A DNA stretch of 64,000 bases from Microbacterium esteraromaticum (GTDB lineage: Bacteria; Actinomycetota; Actinomycetes; Actinomycetales; Microbacteriaceae), in the NCBI RefSeq assembly GCF_017303215.1, contig NZ_JAEMWU010000001.1, positions 2,353,143 to 2,417,142 on the forward strand. Direction: 5' to 3'. The translations under genes and the position numbers were made by a program. The notes beneath the pieces are model-generated. The model saw only the letters and a program-made list of their open reading frames with translations. It had not been told where the DNA came from and ran no database searches. Shown here in pieces: positions 18,720 through 28,997 of this stretch. How positions within the stretch are numbered: position 1 is the stretch's first letter; each line of letters opens with the position of its first letter.

Positions 18720-20657
18720 GTGACTATTCCGCAGGCCGACCCCCTCATCGGGCGGCTTGTCGACGGCCGATACCGGGTACGCGCACGAATTGCACGAGGC
18801 GGGATGGCGACGGTCTACGTCGCCACCGACATGCGCCTGGAACGGCGCATCGCCCTGAAGGTGATGCACGCGCACCTCAGTGACGACTCGGCCTTCCAGA
18901 GCCGCTTCATCCAAGAGGCGCGCGCCGCCGCCCGACTCGCCGACCCGCACGTGGTCAACGTGTTCGACCAGGGTCAGGACGGCGAGCTGGCGTACCTGGT
19001 GATGGAGTACCTTCCGGGCATCACCCTGCGCGAGCTGATGCGCGAGCAGAAGCGTCTCACCGTCCCGCAGACGATCACGATCATGGACGCCGTGCTGTCC
19101 GGACTCGCCGCCGCGCACAGCGCCGGCATCGTGCACCGTGACGTCAAGCCCGAGAACGTGCTGCTCGCCGAGGACGGCCGCATCAAGATCGGTGACTTCG
19201 GGTTGGCCCGCGCCACGACGGCCAACACCGCCACGGGCGCTCAGCTGCTGGGCACGATCGCCTATCTGGCACCAGAACTCGTCACCCGCGGCACAGCCGA
19301 TGCCCGTAGCGACATCTACGCGTTGGGCATCATGCTCTACGAAATGCTCGTCGGCGAACAGCCGTACAAGGGCGAGCAGCCCATGCAGATCGCGTATCAG
19401 CACGCGACCGAGCAGGTGCCGCGGCCGAGCACGCGCAACACGGCAGTCCCCGAGCAGCTCGACGAGCTCGTGCTGTGGGCGACCGAGAAGTCCCCCGACG
19501 ATCGCCCGCTCGATGCGGGCGCCATGCTCACCCGGCTGCGCGAGATCGAACGCGATCTGGGCATCGCGCCCGTGGTCACCACGACCACCGCGGCGCACCG
19601 CGATCACGACTCCGGTGCGGTCACGAAGATCCTTCCGGGTGTCATCACGGCCGACCACACCGAGGACGTCCCGGTGGATGCCGACAACGCGGCCCGGCTA
19701 CGGCGCCGCACGTCGCGACGTCGCGCGCGCGGCGCCCTCCTGCTGTCGCTCGTGCTGCTGCTGGCGGTCTCTGCCGGAGGCATCGGCTGGTGGTTCGGTT
19801 CGGGTCCGGGATCGCTCGTGGGCGTGCCGTCGGTCGCTGGGATGAGCTACGATGACGCCGCGGCGGTCGTGACGGCCGAGGGACTGATTCCCGAACGCAC
19901 CGACGAGTCCTCTGTGGATGTCGACGAGGGCGACGTGATCGAATCACGGCCCGGCGCGGGCGAACGGGTCGAGCAGGACAGCACGGTCACGCTCGTCGTG
20001 TCGTCCGGTCCCGCTCAGCACACGCTTCCGCATCTGGGCGGCAAGACCGAGCAAGAGGTGCGCGACATCCTCACCGCGAACAACGTCAACGTCGAGGACG
20101 ACACGGCGAGCTACTTCGCCGACCTCGACCGCGATCTGGTGCTGAACGTGCGGATCACCCCGCGGGGCAGCGATGAGAGCTACGCGTGCGGTACCGGCTG
20201 CGACGTCTTCGAGGACGACACGGCGCTGATCCAGATGTCGCTCGGTCCGGTTCCCGACGTCACGGGAAAGTCGCTCGACGACGCAATCACGACCCTCTCC
20301 GATGCCGGGCTGAAGGTCGCCGACGAGCGTCCCGAGGAGTTCAGCGACTCGGTGGCGGCAGGCGCGGTGATCCGCCAGAGCACCGATCGTCCCGGTGGGG
20401 GCAGCTGGCGCCCCGGTGACGCGCTGACGCTGACCCTGTCGAAGGGACCGCAGCTGTTCGAGGTGCCCGATGTTGCGGGACTGACCCGCGACGAAGCGCG
20501 CCAGAAGCTCGAGGATGCCGGATTCACGGTCGACTACGCACCGTTCTGGAACGGTGTGCCCAATGGCCTGACCAAGGCCCAGAGCACCGATCCCGAGTCC
20601 GGCACGATGCACCGCGCCGGCACCGAGATCTACATCGTCATCAACGTCAGCGGCTGA
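18720..20657 (+). CDS. pknL: PASTA-domain serine/threonine protein kinase, PknL type
   Basis: This is a membrane Hanks-type kinase of 645 residues. The kinase domain (about 15-280) has the Gly loop ARGGMATVY, catalytic Lys47, HRDVKPEN with Asp141, DFGLARA and a Thr-rich activation loop (TTANTATGAQLLGT) that likely autophosphorylates. A juxtamembrane region and one helix (about 338-360, ALLLSLVLLLAVSAGGIGWW) lead to four extracellular PASTA repeats, for example VPDVTGKSLDDAITTLSDAG and VPDVAGLTRDEARQKLEDAG. These sense muropeptides or lipid II in the family. The neighbourhood (Rv2175c-like gene upstream, aroG downstream) matches mycobacterial pknL, although M. tuberculosis PknL lacks PASTA repeats. 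Expected targets are the Rv2175c-like protein and GarA. Confidence 0.93.
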   Translation: MTIPQADPLIGRLVDGRYRVRARIARGGMATVYVATDMRLERRIALKVMHAHLSDDSAFQSRFIQEARAAARLADPHVVNVFDQGQDGELAYLVMEYLPGITLRELMREQKRLTVPQTITIMDAVLSGLAAAHSAGIVHRDVKPENVLLAEDGRIKIGDFGLARATTANTATGAQLLGTIAYLAPELVTRGTADARSDIYALGIMLYEMLVGEQPYKGEQPMQIAYQHATEQVPRPSTRNTAVPEQLDELVLWATEKSPDDRPLDAGAMLTRLREIERDLGIAPVVTTTTAAHRDHDSGAVTKILPGVITADHTEDVPVDADNAARLRRRTSRRRARGALLLSLVLLLAVSAGGIGWWFGSGPGSLVGVPSVAGMSYDDAAAVVTAEGLIPERTDESSVDVDEGDVIESRPGAGERVEQDSTVTLVVSSGPAQHTLPHLGGKTEQEVRDILTANNVNVEDDTASYFADLDRDLVLNVRITPRGSDESYACGTGCDVFEDDTALIQMSLGPVPDVTGKSLDDAITTLSDAGLKVADERPEEFSDSVAAGAVIRQSTDRPGGGSWRPGDALTLTLSKGPQLFEVPDVAGLTRDEARQKLEDAGFTVDYAPFWNGVPNGLTKAQSTDPESGTMHRAGTEIYIVINVSG

Positions 20658-20700
20658 CGACCCCGTCCCGCCCGCCGGCCCCAGCACCGCCAGCGGATGA

Positions 20701-22454
<1,754 letters not shown>

Positions 22455-22464
22455 CCGCGTCGCG

Positions 22465-23802
22465 TCAGCGCTTCTCGAGCTCCTCGGCGACGAGGAACGC
22501 CAGTTCGAGGCTCTGCATGTGGTTCAGGCGCGGGTCGCACAGGCTCTCGTAACGGGTCGCGAGGCCGGCCTCGTCGATGCGCTCCGATCCGCCCAGGCAC
22601 TCGGTGACGTCGTCTCCGGTGAGTTCGACGTGGATGCCGCCCGGGAACGTGCCGACGGCGCGGTGCGCCTCGAAGAAGCCGCGCACCTCATCGACGACGT
22701 CGTCGAAACGGCGCGTCTTGTACCCGTTGGGGGTGGTGATGCCGTTGCCGTGCATCGGGTCGGTCACCCACAGTGGGTTGGCGCCGGAGTCGCGCACGGC
22801 CTCAAGCAGCGGGGGCAGCGCGTCGCGGATCTTGCCCGCGCCCATGCGGGTGATGAACGTCAGTCGTCCCGGCTCGCGGTTGGGGTCGAGCTTGTCGATC
22901 AGCGCAAGAGCGGTCTCGGGCGTCGTGGTCGGGCCCAGCTTGACGCCGATCGGGTTGTGGATGCGCGAGAAGTAGTCGATGTGCGCACCGTCGAGGTCGC
23001 GCGTGCGCTCCCCCACCCACAGGAAGTGCGCCGAGGTGTTGTACGGGTTGTCGGTGCGCGAGTCGATGCGAGTCATGGGCCGCTCGTAGTCCATGAGCAG
23101 GCCCTCGTGCCCGGTGAAGAACTCGACGCGCTTGAGCTCCTCGAAGTCAGCGCCCGCGGCCTCCATGAACTTGATCGCGCGATCGATCTCGGCGGCCATG
23201 CGCTCGTAGCGCTGGTTGGCCGGGTTCTGGGCGAAGCCCTTGTTCCAGGAGTGCACCTCACGCAGGTCGGCGAAACCGCCCTGCGTGAACGCACGGATGA
23301 GGTTCAGCGTCGACGAGGCCATGTGGTAGCCCTGCAGGAGTCGACCCGGGTCGGCCTGACGCGACTTCTCGGTGAAGTCGTACCCGTTGACGATGTCGCC
23401 GCGGTACGCGGGCAGCGTCACGTCGCCGCGCGTCTCGGTGTCACTGGAGCGCGGCTTGGCGAACTGCCCGGCCATGCGTCCCATCTTCACAACCGGCATC
23501 GATGCGCCGTAGGTGAGCACCACGGCCATCTGCAGCACCGTCTTGATGCGGTTGCGGATCTGATCGGCGGTCGCACCGGCGAACGTCTCGGCGCAGTCAC
23601 CGCCCTGCAGCAGGAACGCCTCGCCCTGCGCCGCACGTGCCAGACGTGCGCGCAGGTTGTCGACCTCACCGGCGAACACCAGGGGCGGCAGCGCGGCGAT
23701 CTGCGAAGAGACCTCGGCCACGTGCTCGGCATCCGGCCACTGCGGCTGCTGCTTGATGGGAAGGGAGCGCCACATGTCGAGATCAGAATGCGAGGAGTGC
23801 AT
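22465..23802 (-). CDS. aroG: Class II 3-deoxy-7-phosphoheptulonate (DAHP) synthase
   Basis: This enzyme joins phosphoenolpyruvate and erythrose-4-phosphate, the first step of the shikimate pathway. The 445-residue protein is the plant/mycobacterial class II type: LQGGDCAETFA, MGRMAGQFAKPRS, DYERPM, HFLWVGERTRDLDGAH, WVTDPMHGNGI and GGIHVELTGDDVTECLGG carry the metal and substrate residues. The mycobacterial orthologue is Rv2178c, near pknL, and the same neighbourhood is kept here. The ATG at 23802 is followed by an alternative Met ten codons later. Confidence 0.96.
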   Translation of the reverse strand: MHSSHSDLDMWRSLPIKQQPQWPDAEHVAEVSSQIAALPPLVFAGEVDNLRARLARAAQGEAFLLQGGDCAETFAGATADQIRNRIKTVLQMAVVLTYGASMPVVKMGRMAGQFAKPRSSDTETRGDVTLPAYRGDIVNGYDFTEKSRQADPGRLLQGYHMASSTLNLIRAFTQGGFADLREVHSWNKGFAQNPANQRYERMAAEIDRAIKFMEAAGADFEELKRVEFFTGHEGLLMDYERPMTRIDSRTDNPYNTSAHFLWVGERTRDLDGAHIDYFSRIHNPIGVKLGPTTTPETALALIDKLDPNREPGRLTFITRMGAGKIRDALPPLLEAVRDSGANPLWVTDPMHGNGITTPNGYKTRRFDDVVDEVRGFFEAHRAVGTFPGGIHVELTGDDVTECLGGSERIDEAGLATRYESLCDPRLNHMQSLELAFLVAEELEKR

Positions 23803-23864
23803 CGCCCCAGCTTAGCCCTCGGAAACGACGCCGATCCGCCGTGTTTCGACGTTGTCGCGGGCGT

Positions 23865-24557
23865 TCAGCGCTTGGCGGATGCGGGCAGGCGGTCCTTGAC
23901 GGTGGAGGCATACACATCGTCGTACTGCTGCGCGCCCAGACGATGCAGCGCGATCATGATCTCGTCGGTGACTGCGCGCAGGATGTAGCGGTCGTTCTCC
24001 ATCCCCGCATAGCGCGAGAAATCGAGCGGTTCCCCGATGACCGCCCCCACCCGCATCACGTTGGGGATCCGCTTGCCGATCGGCATCGCGGTGTCGGTGT
24101 CGACCATCACCACGGGGATGACCGGGACCTTGGCCTCCAGCGCCATCCGGGCGATGCCGGTGCGCCCCCGGTACAGGCGCCCGTCGGGGCTGCGAGTGCC
24201 CTCGGGGTAGATGCCCAGCAGATCGCCGCGCCCCAGAATCTGCAGGCCGGTGTTCAGCGAGGCTTCGGAGGCCTTGCCCCCGGAGCGGTCGATGGGAATC
24301 TGACCGGTGCCCTTCATGAACGCCTTGGTCGCCCAGCCGCGAATGCCCTTGCCGGTGAAGTAGTCGCTCTTGGCGAGGAACGACATCGGACGATCGAGCA
24401 GCAGGGGCAGGAAGATCGAGTCCGCGAACGACAGGTGATTGCTCGCCAGGATCGCGGCGCCGGTGGCGGGCACGTTCTCTCGCCCGGTGATCCAGGGGCG
24501 GAAGATCGCCTTGACCAGCGGGCCGATCGCCACATACTTCATCAGCCAGTAGAACAT
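23865..24557 (-). CDS. 1-acyl-sn-glycerol-3-phosphate acyltransferase (PlsC family)
   Basis: This acyltransferase is predicted to make phosphatidic acid or a related lipid at the membrane. The 230-residue protein starts MFYWLMKYVAIGPLVKAI, a hydrophobic N-terminus, and has the acyltransferase blocks NHLSFADS (HX4D variant, NHxxxxD), GKGIRGWATKAFMKGTGQIPIDRS, YPEGTRSPDG and VPVIPVVMV. The ATG at 24557 is chosen because the open frame beyond it runs antisense into the divergent acyl-CoA ligase gene. It matches Rv2182c in the syntenic mycobacterial region. Confidence 0.92.
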   Translation of the reverse strand: MFYWLMKYVAIGPLVKAIFRPWITGRENVPATGAAILASNHLSFADSIFLPLLLDRPMSFLAKSDYFTGKGIRGWATKAFMKGTGQIPIDRSGGKASEASLNTGLQILGRGDLLGIYPEGTRSPDGRLYRGRTGIARMALEAKVPVIPVVMVDTDTAMPIGKRIPNVMRVGAVIGEPLDFSRYAGMENDRYILRAVTDEIMIALHRLGAQQYDDVYASTVKDRLPASAKR

Positions 24558-24674
24558 CGTCTCGCAGTCTAGCGCCGCACGGCGTCTCGCGACCCAGTTC
24601 CATCTGGACTGCGACCTGATTCCATGCCATAGACTCGGATGATTACCCGCTCGACAGGTACCGAAGGAGCTGCC

Positions 24675-26501
24675 GTGGCCCAGTTCGAAGTCCCCGCGAT
24701 CATCCCCGCCGACCCCGAGGGGAACGTCTCCGATCTGCTCGCGCAGCGCGTGCAGAAGACGCCTCACCTCGCCCTGTTCGGCGTACCGGACGGCGACGGC
24801 TGGCGAGATGTCTCGGCGAAGGACTTCGAGACCGCCGTGATCGCCCTGGCCAAGGGTTTCGTCGCCGCCGGCGTGCAGCCCGGCGAGAAGGTCGGCTTCA
24901 TCGCGCGCACCACCTACGAGTGGACGCTGATCGACTTCGCACTGTTCTACGCCGGCGCAGTTATGGTGCCGATCTACGAGACCAGCTCTCCTTCGCAGAT
25001 CCAGTGGATCATGGAGGATTCCGGCGCAACCGCACTGATCGTCGAGTCGCCCGAGCACTTCACTCGCGCCGACGAAGTGCGTGGCGACCTGCCGCTGGTG
25101 CGCGAGGTCTGGCAGATGCACCTCGGGGCCATCGACACCCTCACCGCGCAGGGGGCGGACATCGAGGATGCTGAGATCGAGCGTCGGCGCAACCTCGCCC
25201 GAGGCGAGGACATCGCGACGCTGATCTACACCTCCGGTTCAACAGGACGCCCCAAGGGCTGCGTGCTCACGCACAGCAACTTCGTCGAGCTCTCCCGCAA
25301 CTCGGCCAAGGCCCTCGACGAGGTCGTCTCGATGCCCGGCGCCTCGACACTGCTGTTCATCACGACCGCTCACGTGTTCGCCCGCTTCATCTCGATCCTC
25401 GCCGTGCACTCCGGCGTGCGCACGGGCCACCAGCCCGACACGAAGCAGCTGCTGCCCGCGCTCGGGTCGTTCAAGCCCACCTTCCTGCTCGCCGTACCGC
25501 GCGTGTTCGAGAAGGTGTACAACTCGGCCGAGCAGAAGGCCGAGGCCGGCGGCAAGGGCAAGATCTTCCGCGCCGCGGCCGGCGTGGCCGTCGAGCACTC
25601 CAAGCTGCTCGAAGAGGGCAAGAAGGTGCCGTTCGGGCTGCGACTGAAGTTCGCCCTGTTCGACAAGCTCGTCTACAGCAAGCTGCGTGAGGCGATGGGC
25701 GGCAAGGTCAAGTACGCGGTGTCGGGCTCGGCTCCGCTGGGTCCGCGTCTCGGCCACTTCTTCCACAGCCTCGGCGTCGTGATCCTCGAAGGCTACGGTC
25801 TCACCGAGACCACCGCCCCGGCGACCGTGAACCTTGCGCACAAGTCCAAGATCGGCACGGTCGGCCCTGCGCTGCCCGGCGTGGGCGTGCGCCTGGCCGA
25901 GGACGGCGAGATCGAGGTCAAGGGCGTCAACGTCTTCAAGGAGTACTGGAACAACCCCGAGGCCACCGCGGCGGCGTTCGATGACGGATGGTTCCGCACC
26001 GGCGACCTGGGCAGCTTCGATTCCGAGGGCTTCCTGACCATTACCGGCCGCAAGAAGGAGATCATCGTCACCGCCGGTGGCAAGAACGTCTCCCCCGCCG
26101 CGCTCGAGGACCCCATCCGTTCGAACCCGATCATCGGTCAGGTCGTGGTGCTGGGCGACAAGAAGCCGTTCATCTCGGCCCTCGTCACCCTCGACCCCGA
26201 GATGCTGCCGACCTGGCTGGCGAACAACGGGCTCCCCGCCGAGATGTCGCTCGCCGAGGCCAGCACGAATGCAGCGGTGCGCGAAGAAGTGCAGCGCGCG
26301 ATCGACCGCGCCAACAAGGCCGTGTCGCGCGCCGAGTCGGTGCGCAAGTTCACCATCCTGCCGACCGAGTGGACCGAGGCCAGCGGTCACCTCACGCCGA
26401 AGATGTCGATCAAGCGCAACGTCATCCTGGCCGACTTCGCCGCCGACATCGCCGGGATCTACGACGAGCAGGTGCAGACCACGACCACGCCGCTGGGCTG
26501 A
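24675..26501 (+). CDS. Long-chain fatty acid--CoA ligase (FadD15-like)
   Basis: This AMP-forming acyl-CoA synthetase activates fatty acids. The GTG at 24675 follows a GAAGGAGC ribosome binding site; an upstream in-frame ATG at 24639 has none. The 608-residue protein has the AMP-binding signature YTSGSTGRPKGCVLTH (about residue 180), GYGLTETTAPATVN, the DGWFRTGDLG motif and the C-terminal TGRKKEIIVTAGGKNVSP with the catalytic Lys region. Length and ends match the actinobacterial FadD15 group, whose mycobacterial member (Rv2187) lies in the same syntenic block. A bidirectional terminator follows. Confidence 0.93.
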   Translation: MAQFEVPAIIPADPEGNVSDLLAQRVQKTPHLALFGVPDGDGWRDVSAKDFETAVIALAKGFVAAGVQPGEKVGFIARTTYEWTLIDFALFYAGAVMVPIYETSSPSQIQWIMEDSGATALIVESPEHFTRADEVRGDLPLVREVWQMHLGAIDTLTAQGADIEDAEIERRRNLARGEDIATLIYTSGSTGRPKGCVLTHSNFVELSRNSAKALDEVVSMPGASTLLFITTAHVFARFISILAVHSGVRTGHQPDTKQLLPALGSFKPTFLLAVPRVFEKVYNSAEQKAEAGGKGKIFRAAAGVAVEHSKLLEEGKKVPFGLRLKFALFDKLVYSKLREAMGGKVKYAVSGSAPLGPRLGHFFHSLGVVILEGYGLTETTAPATVNLAHKSKIGTVGPALPGVGVRLAEDGEIEVKGVNVFKEYWNNPEATAAAFDDGWFRTGDLGSFDSEGFLTITGRKKEIIVTAGGKNVSPAALEDPIRSNPIIGQVVVLGDKKPFISALVTLDPEMLPTWLANNGLPAEMSLAEASTNAAVREEVQRAIDRANKAVSRAESVRKFTILPTEWTEASGHLTPKMSIKRNVILADFAADIAGIYDEQVQTTTTPLG

Positions 26502-26516
26502 TCAGCATCCGCAGAT

Positions 26517-26550
26517 GAGAAATGCCCCCGCAACCGCGGGGGCATTTCTC
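26517..26550. terminator. Bidirectional intrinsic terminator (fadD / def)
   Basis: A perfect 15-bp inverted repeat (26517-26531 and 26536-26550) with a 4-nt AACC loop has AAAT/ATTT next to a GC-rich core. It lies between two convergent genes and can end transcription from both sides. Confidence 0.85.
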
Positions 26551-26585
26551 GTTCTCTCACCACATTTCGACTCGCTGGCGCTCGC

Positions 26586-27077
26586 TCAAAACCAATCGCT
26601 CTCCCGTACCTGGCGCATGGCCAGCTTGCGGGTCTCTCCCTCGAGGCGACTCAGGTACACCTTGCCGTCGAGGTGGTCGGTCTCATGCTGCAGGGCCTGG
26701 GCGAGCAGCCCCTCACCCTCGAGCACAACGGGACGGCCATCGAGGTCGATGCCCTCCACGCGGGCCCACGGGTGACGCGGGGTGTCGTGCCAGAGTCCCG
26801 GCACCGACAGGCAGCCCTCACCGGTCGGCACCGCCTCGCCACGCACCTCGGTGAGCACCGGGTTGATGACGTAGCCGATGTCGCCATCGATGTTGTAGCT
26901 GAAGGCGCGCAGCGCGAAGCCGATCTGGTTGGCGGCCACGCCGGCGCGTCCGGGCAGCTCGACCGTGTCGAGCAGGTCGGCGATCAGCGACCGCACGCCG
27001 TCATCGATCTGCTCGATGGGTGCGCTCACGGTGCGCAGCACCGGGTCGCCGTACAGGCGGATCTCGCGGACGGTCAT
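26586..27077 (-). CDS. def: Peptide deformylase
   Basis: Peptide deformylase removes the formyl group from new proteins. The 163-residue protein has the three motifs: [14 protein letters not shown] (motif I), [10 protein letters not shown] (motif II with the metal Cys) and QHETDHLDG (motif III with HExxH metal ligands). The family's usual length is matched. Its ATG overlaps the stop of the upstream EspI-like ATPase gene, so the two are probably translated together; the functional reason for that coupling is unknown. Confidence 0.95.
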   Translation of the reverse strand: MTVREIRLYGDPVLRTVSAPIEQIDDGVRSLIADLLDTVELPGRAGVAANQIGFALRAFSYNIDGDIGYVINPVLTEVRGEAVPTGEGCLSVPGLWHDTPRHPWARVEGIDLDGRPVVLEGEGLLAQALQHETDHLDGKVYLSRLEGETRKLAMRQVRESDWF

Positions 27078-28954
27078 CAGGCGCCCCGCGTCCGCAGGCC
27101 CTCGACGAGCACGGCGGCGACCTCACGCGCAGCCTGACGCGTAGCCGGCTGCAGGCTGCCGAAGTCGATCGGGCCGCCACCGGCGATCTGGGGGTCGTAG
27201 GGGATACGCAGCACGTGCGCGGCCCGCGTCGAGAAGTGCGATTCCAGCTCGCTCAGGCGCACCAGCGGCGCCCCGGGCGTGGACTGGTTGAGCACGACGA
27301 TCGCGCGACGTGCCAGGTCGGCGTGCCCGTTCGTCTCGAGCCACGTCAGCGTCTCGGATGCCAGCCGCGCCTCGTCGACGCTGAGTCCCGAGACGATCAC
27401 GAGCTGGTCGGCCAGGTCGAGCGTGGCGCCCATCACCGCGTGAACGATCCCGGTACCGGAGTCGGTGAGCACGAGCGAGTAGTACTGGGCTGCGACGGTG
27501 GCCACATCCCGGTAGTCGGAGTCGCCGAACGCCTCTGAGACACGCGGGTCGGCATCTGAGGCGAGCACGTCCAGACGCGTGTGATCCCGGGCGACCAGTG
27601 CAGAGATGTCGTGGTACCCGCGGATGTCGTGCTGGGCACGCACCAGATCGCGCACCGACTTCGTGTGCCCACCCACGACGCGTTCTGCGAGCGTGCCGCG
27701 ATCGGGGTTCGCGTCAACGGCGATCACTCGGTCGTCACGTGCATCGGCCAGAGCCATGCCCAGCAGGGCGGTCACGGTCGTCTTGCCCACGCCGCCCTTG
27801 CGGGACAGCACCGGTACGAACCGAGCGGTTCCCGGCATCTGCGCGGAGATGCGCGCGTTCAGCTGCTTGCGCTCGCGCGCCTTGCGGCTGTCGCCGACGT
27901 TGATGCGCCCACCGGAGAGGGTGTACAGCAGGTGGCTCCAGGTGCCCTCGGGCTCGGGCTTGGCGATGCGCGACGGCTCGAGCAGACGATCGGCGGTGAG
28001 CAGGTCGGCGCTCTCGCGGCTCGCCTCACCCAGGTCGTCGAGGCGCTTGGATGCCAGCGTGATGTCGGCCGCGGGGCGCGTCTCTTCGGATACCCGCGCC
28101 ACGGCGGCCGCGGGCTGGGTGCCCGCTGCGCGATCTTCGTTCGCCACCGGTGTGTTCTCCTCTGCGGGGTCGACCGAGAGTGGCCGAGCATCGTTCTGTG
28201 CGGGCGACGGGGTTGCCGTCACCCGCTGCGGGGTCATGGCATCGTGCAGTTGCGCCTTGGCAGCCGCCACGACCGATTCCAGGCGGGCGAGTTCGGAGGT
28301 ATCGAGGTCATCCGCCCGGTCGGTGGAATCGTCGGCGCCCTCGGCGTCGTCACTACCGGCATCGGTGTCGTCGTTGCCAGCATCGTCGCCACTGGCATCC
28401 TCGTCGGCGTCGACGGTGTTGTCCGCCTCCGGTGCGTCTGCAGGCTCAGCGGCGGCATCCGCCTCGGTCTCGGCGCTCTCGAAAGCGTCCGTCTCTTCGT
28501 CGACTTCCGTGTCGATCACGATCTCCGCGGTCTCCGGAGCGGCTGGGCCGTCGACCGGAGCCTCGTCGATGCGGGCATCCGATGCGTCCGCGCTCTCATC
28601 GGACACGACCGCATCGATCTGCTCGACGGGATCCAACGCCGGCGGCGCCAACTGCTCGGCGGGCAGCTCGATGACGATGTCGGGCGCCTGCTGCTCGATG
28701 CGCGCGACAGTGTCGGCGTCGGCGACGGCCGAGGTGTCGAGGATCAGCTCCGAGACGACCTCGGGCGCAGCGATCTCGCCGTCGATGACCTCGTCGTCGA
28801 CGAGATCGTCATCGTCCGCTCCCGTCGGCACCGAGACGCTCACCTGCGCGGTGGCACCGGGGAGCCCGATTCCGGCGATGTCGGAGGACGGTGCGTCATC
28901 CAGCATTCCCAGGGAATCGTCCTCGGCGGGATCGACAGGGTTCTTCGGGGTCAC
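27077..28954 (-). CDS. MinD/ParA-like ATPase with long acidic N-terminus (EspI-like)
   Basis: This 625-residue protein has two parts. Residues 1 to about 330 are low complexity, very rich in Asp, Ala, Glu and Thr, and probably disordered. The C-terminal part is a MinD-type P-loop ATPase with the deviant Walker [35 protein letters not shown] and [14 protein letters not shown]. The segment before it ([20 protein letters not shown]) and the domain order resemble mycobacterial EspI (Rv3876), an ESX-linked regulator ATPase. No ESX genes are in the window, so a type VII secretion link is inference; a role in localisation or partition is an alternative. Confidence 0.8.
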   Translation of the reverse strand: MTPKNPVDPAEDDSLGMLDDAPSSDIAGIGLPGATAQVSVSVPTGADDDDLVDDEVIDGEIAAPEVVSELILDTSAVADADTVARIEQQAPDIVIELPAEQLAPPALDPVEQIDAVVSDESADASDARIDEAPVDGPAAPETAEIVIDTEVDEETDAFESAETEADAAAEPADAPEADNTVDADEDASGDDAGNDDTDAGSDDAEGADDSTDRADDLDTSELARLESVVAAAKAQLHDAMTPQRVTATPSPAQNDARPLSVDPAEENTPVANEDRAAGTQPAAAVARVSEETRPAADITLASKRLDDLGEASRESADLLTADRLLEPSRIAKPEPEGTWSHLLYTLSGGRINVGDSRKARERKQLNARISAQMPGTARFVPVLSRKGGVGKTTVTALLGMALADARDDRVIAVDANPDRGTLAERVVGGHTKSVRDLVRAQHDIRGYHDISALVARDHTRLDVLASDADPRVSEAFGDSDYRDVATVAAQYYSLVLTDSGTGIVHAVMGATLDLADQLVIVSGLSVDEARLASETLTWLETNGHADLARRAIVVLNQSTPGAPLVRLSELESHFSTRAAHVLRIPYDPQIAGGGPIDFGSLQPATRQAAREVAAVLVEGLRTRGA

Positions 28955-28997
28955 GGTTCATCTCCAGGCTTCGGCGCGAAAATGCGCCCGCACAAGA

